Shown here one piece after another: positions 57,939 through 64,000 of a stretch of 64,000 nucleotides of DNA. Within the stretch, counting starts at the first letter, position 1. The number at the start of each line of letters is the position of its first letter. A model generated the notes under the pieces. It searched no databases and was not told the origin of the DNA. It saw only the letters and a list, made by a program, of their open reading frames with translations. Position numbers and translations under genes: made by a program. Origin of the DNA: Apophysomyces variabilis (Eukaryota; Mucoromycota; Mucoromycetes; Mucorales; Mucoraceae); assembly GCA_002749535.1 (NCBI GenBank), contig MZZL01000138.1, positions 527,902 to 591,901 of the forward strand, in the 5' to 3' direction.

Positions 57939-60105
57939 GATGCATGGCTTTGTTTCGTAATTATGGAAACACAGACCCGTTTTTATACATTGTTTCTCTG
58001 TGTATCCAAAGAAAGGCAACACAGGTTTCACAACGGCCGAACGTCCCCGCCTTCCGAGATTAATGCTGGATTTCGATCGCAGCTTTGTTTCTGAGTTTAC
58101 TGACTAGATGACAAATGCGTTTACAAGCAGAAATCGAAGACTAACCCTTTGACTACCCCTCATGCACCAAGATTTTCGCGTTGTATACTACTATAAAATC
58201 AATATCTAGTGCAATCATTCCGAAAAGTATCTACACGTTGAATTTTCCACAGAATTCAATTCAAACATTTCGATGATAACTGTCTTATAACATGATGACT
58301 GCAATGCACGTTCAGGTCACACAACGTCAATGCAGTTTTTATGCAAGTTCAAATTGATCGTTATATCTTTTAGTAAACAAACTCATCACTAGAAACCAGG
58401 CTGCTAGAGATATGGTCTATTTTGAATAAGTTGTCATACACTACCATTTTAGCTCGAAAAACTGTAAATGTGAAATCGCTGTTGATGCCCAAATTTATTG
58501 ATTAAAGTGCTCATAGAGCTTTTATGGGGAATCCTGTCAAGATCAAATAAAATTTTCTAGCTTAAGGTATCTGCTTTTTGAGCTTTTTAATTGCAACTTC
58601 TTACAAGCGGTAAGATAATTCAGTCCAGCTCTCTAACAGAATGATATTTTATCAATAATGGTCGAAACATTTTGCACTCAATATCTGCAGATCAATGAAC
58701 AACACTTCAATAGCAAGTACTTTTGCAATCAAAGCAGGTTACGATCCAGGCACGTTTGAAAAAACCTTCTGGTTATAATAAGTACAGTTTGTGATGTTTA
58801 CAGCTTGGCAAATAAGAGTTGTCCCAGACAATATTCCTTTTAGAGGCAATATTTAAACAGTTGTATCCACTACTTTTGTCTGTTCGAATACTAAAGTTAA
58901 CCATATTGTAGTCTCTGTTTGTCATTTGCAGGAAAAGTTTTTTGCTTAACAAGGCAATGATGGCTTTTATAGACACCCAATGTGGATGGCTAGCGGGACC
59001 TCGCAACTACAAGTGAATGCTGTACCTTAGCTTCGATATATGCTTGATAAGGAGTTGGAGAAAAGCGGACAATAGAATCTGAAAATAAATCGAACAGCTA
59101 CATTGCTGTTGTCTTGTTACGATTGTTTATCTGCAGACTCCATATGTATTTATATATCGCTTAATGTATTGTTCTATGCAGTACCTCTATAATTCAGTAC
59201 AGATCTATAGGGTAGAGAGAGATGCAAAACCTGTTGTAAGTAATATCTCTAATAGTTAATATGTCGTTTTATTAACAAAAAAATGACATAATATAATGAC
59301 TTTTAGATATAAGAATAACAAAGGATAAATAAGACTGCATGAGATAAAGAACTGAGGCAAAGCAAAGCTAGAACAAAACTAAGAGTTTGTCCAAATAATG
59401 TTCAATAAGGTTGTGAATTAACCTTAACAAAGGTATCGGTATTGGACAATAATATGGTCCGATTAGGATAAAGTAGCAAAGTAAGCTGAGGATAGGTGGA
59501 TAAGACAATCGGAGTGGGCCTGTACATAGTAAAGATTACTGTCTTCCTTACCGAAAGTTTTTTTAAGTACCAAAATAAATTATTTCTAGTAAAACAGTTA
59601 AACAATTTTTTTTCCCTTAGGTTTGCAGGTTTTCCAATACATAACATGGAGAAAGGGGAGAAAGCAGGAAGATAGATATCATCTACATCTTTTGTCAACT
59701 GGAAAGAAATCTTTCCACACTGATAAAGCCGAAAGTGAACTCTCCTGATATATAATAATCTTTTTATCCCAGAAGAACTGTTTAAAGACAATATCTATCC
59801 TGGCAGACGCAATAAAAGAATTAGATACAAAATATGCTGGATATTTATTGATCTGATTAAATGTACAATTGGCGTATAAAAGGTAACCTGGCTAATCCAC
59901 TACTACCCTACGACTACCATGTTTGACGGGAATGCGCCCCTACCAAGCTCAATCCCGTCCACTAGCCGATCCTTAGGACGCGGGCATCTTTTGAAGCATT
60001 GGCTAACTCCACTAACGCATATCAGTACAACACAGAATTCAAAGATGCATTGTGATTAACTGGTTACCTTGACGTGGAGCTAGCCATGCCCCAAAAGACT
60101 CCCTG

Positions 60106-60123
60106 CCGGCTCCTAGGAGCCGG
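60106..60123. repeat. Perfect 18-bp GC-rich palindrome
   Basis: CCGGCTCCTAGGAGCCGG reads the same on both strands and lies in the GC-rich block. It may be a protein-binding site or a fossil of an inverted insertion. No gene start is nearby. Confidence 0.55.
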
Positions 60124-60380
60124 TGTCCTAAATATCTCGCACAGCCAGCTCCCAATAGAGGAGCAGACCAGCCATGATGACCAAGCCAGGTCACCATGAC
60201 CTTGCACCAACCGGCTTCTCCGGGATCCCAGAGAAACTAGCCAGTGACAAGGATCAAGACAAACACAAGCCATGAAGCACAAACAGGACTTACAGCCGAT
60301 CCACCAAGGCATCACCGCGCACCTTCCTTCGTACGTGTCTGACGAGGACCTCTACAGAAATGAAAAAAAAAGTTAAGACC

Positions 60381-60428
60381 TGATACAGTGTGGATGCCTG
60401 TTTTTGTTGTGACATCCACACTGTATCA
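60381..60428. mobile_element. Perfect 16-bp inverted repeat, paired transposon-end-like hairpin
   Basis: Arms TGATACAGTGTGGATG (60381-60396) and its exact complement (60413-60428) flank a 16-nt loop. Each arm contains TACAGTG, and Tc1/mariner ends typically read CAGTG... next to a TA target. The unit TA-CAGTGTGGATG...CATCCACACTG-TA of about 42 bp therefore looks like a collapsed Tc1/mariner-type element or MITE reduced to its two ends. It could also be a plain hairpin. Confidence 0.5.
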
Positions 60429-61106
60429 AAGCCGATAATTACAAAGAAGCATTAGTACAAAGCTGTAAGACTGTCAATATCGATTTACCTTTACATGTTG
60501 TTGCCTATACTGTATGCCCAGTGACACATACGAAGGTGGGCCAACACCAGCGATGGAAAGGCGGCCTGCCGTGCTTCGACTTGTGTTGTCTGATCCTGCT
60601 AGCTTCCAGGTCTTCGCTTGGTCGAGGTTTGTTCACTACCCTAGTTCCGATCAAGCATTAGGGCTCAGGGCCTAAAGACCTAACCTTAGGCCCAAGTACA
60701 GGCCGTACCATAGCCTATACCATAGGACCGTTCCATAGACCTGTAACCCTTAGGCCCGGACCCTAAAGGCTTGGTGCCAAACCTTCCCAACAAGTGTCAG
60801 GAAAGTTTGGCTCGGAACCAGGACAAGGATGCCGCCAACGGGTTCGCCATAGGAGTTCGATGTACGCCATGACACCAGAGAGAGATAGAGCGACAAGGAT
60901 GGGCAACAGAAGAAATAGCTTGTTTGTCTTGGGTAGCGGTCTTTGGAATGCTTTCTTGTGTTGTGTTCTTGTTTGTCATTCTTTATGTCTTTGAACCCAT
61001 CCTTGCGCTTGTTTGCGATCTTGGTCGTCTTCTTTTCTTTACCGGATCGATTAGCGGCTTTCTTGCTGATATATCTTGCTTATGTATCTTGCTAGTAGAT
61101 GCTGCT

Positions 61107-61260
61107 TGTGCTTGTTTTCTTTGTCTTTTTCTTCTTTTTTACTGTTCTTCTTTTGCTTTTTTTCTTTTACGTTTTTTTTTCTTTTGTTGAGAGGTTTTCT
61201 GTTTTTCTTTTTTATCTTGGGGGGAGGTCTTTTTTTTTCTTTTTGTGGGGCTTCTTCGGT
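61107..61260 (+). repeat. T/C-rich low-complexity stretch
   Basis: About 150 bp of TTC/TTTC-type sequence with several runs of 7 to 9 T and a short G-run. On the minus strand it reads as Lys-codon-rich and gives an apparent 100-codon basic frame that is a composition artefact. Confidence 0.6.
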
Positions 61261-63343
61261 TTTTGCTTGCTTAATTATCTTGATTGCCTTGACATGAAAA
61301 GATGGTAGAAAAAATATGGCGGGCTTGAGGAGCAATGCGACTAGGCCATCCAAAGCACTGCACTAGTCTGGGTGTACACCTTTGAGGCCAATCAGAGAAC
61401 TTGAAGTAGAGTAAAATGGTGGAAACCAATAGCTTGACATAAGTAGCTGCAAAGAGCAGTACTTCCTTAGATAGTTGTGGCCTTTAAGAACGGTTAAACA
61501 CGGTCTCAGAGATGATTAGATGCATACCTCTTTCTTATTAAAACCAATATAAAAGCCTTTCTTTTTTGATGATTAGCACCACGGCTTTGCTTTGAATAGG
61601 AAAGTATGTAGCATGCAGACCAAATGAAGGTGCCAACAGAGTATATTGTTCAACCATCTTCACATTTTGACATGGAAGCATCGAGGGATGTCATATTGAT
61701 GTCCGCAGTAAAAAAAAAAAAAAGAAATTGAAACAAAGGAGTAAGAAGAGAGATCTTGCGATAAACGATGGCTTTTAAAGGTACGCTTGTGCTTACTGGA
61801 TCGTTTCTGTCCAATTGTTTGCCATACATATACAATGCTTTTCTTCCTTTGCTTTCCTCATGGTGGTATATCTTTAGTGTTGTGAGTGTCTTGCTTGTAG
61901 AAAAAATATGTACGTTTACTTTGACAGAAGCTGTACGCCACAGTGACACCTCTGCGTAGATCACCTTTGTCATATCGCGTATGCAGCTGGTGAACCTTTC
62001 TCACCACGAAAAAAAAAATAAATAAATAAACGACTAGATCATTTCTTGAACTGAAAGTGTATATTTCCTTCCATTCATTGCTCAAAGTCGACACTGTGCA
62101 TATCAGAGCTTGATAGCTTTATTTTCCTGTATTCACTATCCGTTATCGCTTTTTCCTTTTATGACATGGCAGTAAATGACCATGATGACCATTCTACCGG
62201 GTTAAACTTAAAAATAAGTTTGACATTTGTCGTTTCTGTGAATAACTGTACTTCTTTACTTTTATTCCCTCCTAGAAAGGTAAGGAAGGAAACAATAAGA
62301 GACATTCTTTGTAACCCATAAAGAAGACATGGAAAGTGGATGTCATTTCACACTCTTTTTTTTTGTTCATCAATGGTAACTTAATATCGCTCATTAACAA
62401 ATTTCCTAAAGCAGAAAGCGGTATTTTCACATGATTTTGTTTTTTGCATTGATGGCATTGAGAAATAAATAAACCTTTTAGATACCGATGACTGCAAGAA
62501 AAATTATCAAAAGAAAAGTAAAAGAGACTAAAAGAGAGACTGCCCTTTTTACTCAAATAAAAAAAGTAGAATGTCTTTTATAAGATCATGTAACGTACCG
62601 GGGAGTGTGTGTGGCACTGGGGCAAACTAAGAGATTGACGTAGTGGGCAAGACAGAATCATCTCTGGGGATCATGCGCAATGTCACCGAACTCAGTTCGG
62701 AACCCGGGAATAAGGGTCAGGCTACACAAAAGAAGCATGACTGTTTTGAATGAAAAGATATGATGACCATTCCAGAACCAAAAGACATTGCAAATGCAAA
62801 AAGAATACCGTTGAATCAACATATACTATTGATTGAAATATGGTTTCATATAGTACTTGAAAAAGGACAAGGTAAGGAAGGTGAATGTACAGTGTCGAAA
62901 CGAATGTCTATCAATTAATCGATATGGGTTGACACAGACTGTCTACACATTGTAAGGTGCTCAGGCCATTGTCATTAAAAGGGAATGAATTCCCGTCAAA
63001 ATCTTTTGAACTCTGGAACCTTCCTTTCTTTTCTTCTTCTCAACTTTCTTTCCGTTATTCTCCTATTGCCCCAGGCGGCTTTCCCTTTGAACTTATTCTT
63101 TTCTTGCTTCTTGACTAAACATGACAATCTGACTCTTTTCATGTTAATAGATAACTTCCATCTGGCTGGCAGTAACAGTAAATAAAACTCTGAAGAAGCA
63201 TTCTCATTTGATACAGACAGACGGTAAGTTTTTACGTTACGCGTTTTTTGGCTTGTGCCATCTTTAGACCTCTTCGTTTTAACCATCTTCAACCGTAGAA
63301 TCCCCCATAAGATAATCTTATTTACAATCATGGTCGCAGTAAA

Positions 63344-63418
63344 GGTAGGTACTTCAAATAAGGTAAGTACCGCAACATAAGGTAAGTGTTTCAATGCAAG
63401 GTAAGTGCGGGGAAATAA
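63344..63418 (+). repeat. Four-copy 18-19 bp tandem repeat with GGTAAGT core
   Basis: Degenerate units begin at 63344, 63362, 63381 and 63400, each opening GGTAAGT or GGTAGGT and ending in an A-rich tail (for example CAAATAA, AACATAA). The period is 18-19 bp. The core equals the fungal 5' splice-site consensus, which may be chance. Confidence 0.6.
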
Positions 63419-64000
63419 AAGTGGTGGGTAGAATTAGAGAAGGGATGGGGTGAGATGGGGTGCGGTAGGCTAGCCTACATAGATTAGTAGAAGCTTACTT
63501 TGTGTGTGTCCTCAATGCTTTGAGATATTGAACATGAGGAAACCCATGTACTGACTATGAGGCACATTGACTTGAATGCAATAGGTGGCACTTTCTTTCT
63601 AGAGTTATACGTAAGTTTTGCTTATTTCTCTTTTCTTTCTGCTGGGAAGCCGCCCTTTTCTGCTGTGTTTGTTTTCTCTTCTCGTCCTTTTCGGTCACTC
63701 CTCTGCTGGAAAAGAGCGTTCAGCATCAGTGCGAAAGTTCCAGGTAAGAAAGCCACGCTTTAGTCTGATACATTAAGCTTGATTGTATCCCTATGTACCC
63801 TATAATTGTTTCTATGTTTCTGTATAAATGGTTTGCCTTTCAACATTGAAACAGAGTTACAATAAAAAAGTAGACAAACGTCCAATTGGTAATGAACAAA
63901 GAGCAAAAAGCGATGGATGAGATAAAACGGTAAAGTAGACTAAAATGCAATATATGAATGAACAAAGTAGACATAACATTACTAAGAATTGTATGATGAA

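Larger units (their letters stand above)
57939..64000. other. 6 kb gene-poor right end
   Basis: No gene is supported. 58-59.9 kb is AT-rich with nothing notable. A GC-rich block at about 59920-60870 contains palindromes and the hairpin listed below. A T/C-rich block at about 61107-61260 follows. Short frames downstream show no domain. At 63330-63344 an ATG with a five-codon frame runs into GTAGGT, a possible tiny first exon of a gene continuing past the window, but no second exon could be matched. Confidence 0.45.

Noticed and set aside
60064..60315. Cys/Trp-rich minus-strand frame in the GC-rich block
   Set aside because: No family pattern; its openness is explained by GC composition.
61051..61353. 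Lys-rich minus-strand frame as a nuclear protein
   Set aside because: It is the reverse of a T/C-rich low-complexity stretch; the Lys content follows from composition.
62686..62700. 15-bp palindrome CCGAACT-C-AGTTCGG as a tRNA arm or operator
   Set aside because: No cloverleaf can be drawn around it and no gene start is near.

Overview
This window looks like nuclear DNA from a filamentous fungus, most likely an early-diverging one (Mucoromycota, probably Mucorales). The reasons are: many small GT-AG introns of about 43-65 nt inside almost every gene; AT-rich intergenic DNA; a gene set with animal-like members (a WDR81/GFS12-type BEACH protein, a GPI-specific phospholipase D, an SH3-WW-PH-RhoGAP protein); and one intron with a minor-spliceosome (U12-type) signature. 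No operons, CRISPR arrays, prophage genes or tRNA/rRNA genes were seen. The species cannot be named from the sequence alone.

Layout. 1-2.6 kb: gene-poor, with a decayed DDE (Tc1/mariner-like) transposase. 2.6-6.4 kb: two minus-strand secretory-pathway enzymes head to tail, a membrane UDP-glycosyltransferase and a GH47 alpha-1,2-mannosidase. 6.4-12.9 kb: a 6.5 kb block with no convincing gene. 12.9-18.4 kb: a large kinesin-4-like motor. 18.9-22.2 kb: a secreted GPI-phospholipase D-like protein with a perfect 25-bp palindrome about 95 bp upstream. 22.3-23.1 kb: a two-finger C2H2 factor. 23.3-24.1 kb: a TVP15/COPI-associated Golgi membrane protein. 24.4-25.5 kb: an intronless ankyrin protein, divergent from an endosomal Na+/H+ exchanger at 26.3-28.6 kb. 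28.9-29.5 kb: a Q/Y/P-rich protein. 32.4-33.6 kb: a Ran1/Ksp1-like kinase.

37.2-48.4 kb is a dense housekeeping block: a PCID2/Thp1-type PCI protein, CLP1 (3'-end processing kinase, with the AT-AC intron), an SH3-WW-PH-RhoGAP protein, ADE2 (AIR carboxylase) and pantothenate kinase. 48.6-55.3 kb is the WDR81-type BEACH gene, modelled here with 28 exons. 56.3-57.9 kb is an MFS transporter. 58-64 kb is gene-poor, with a GC-rich block, a 16-bp perfect hairpin that looks like paired transposon ends, and a short tandem repeat.

Themes. Several neighbours share a compartment: the UGT and the mannosidase act on glycans or glycosides in the ER/Golgi, and TVP15, the Nhx exchanger and WDR81 belong to Golgi/endosome traffic. 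PCID2 and CLP1 are divergent from a 243-bp gap and both act on nascent mRNA (export and 3'-end formation). Exon models were built by hand from reading frame, splice consensus and family conservation. All phases close and each model gives an uninterrupted protein, but individual junctions marked tentative need RNA evidence.
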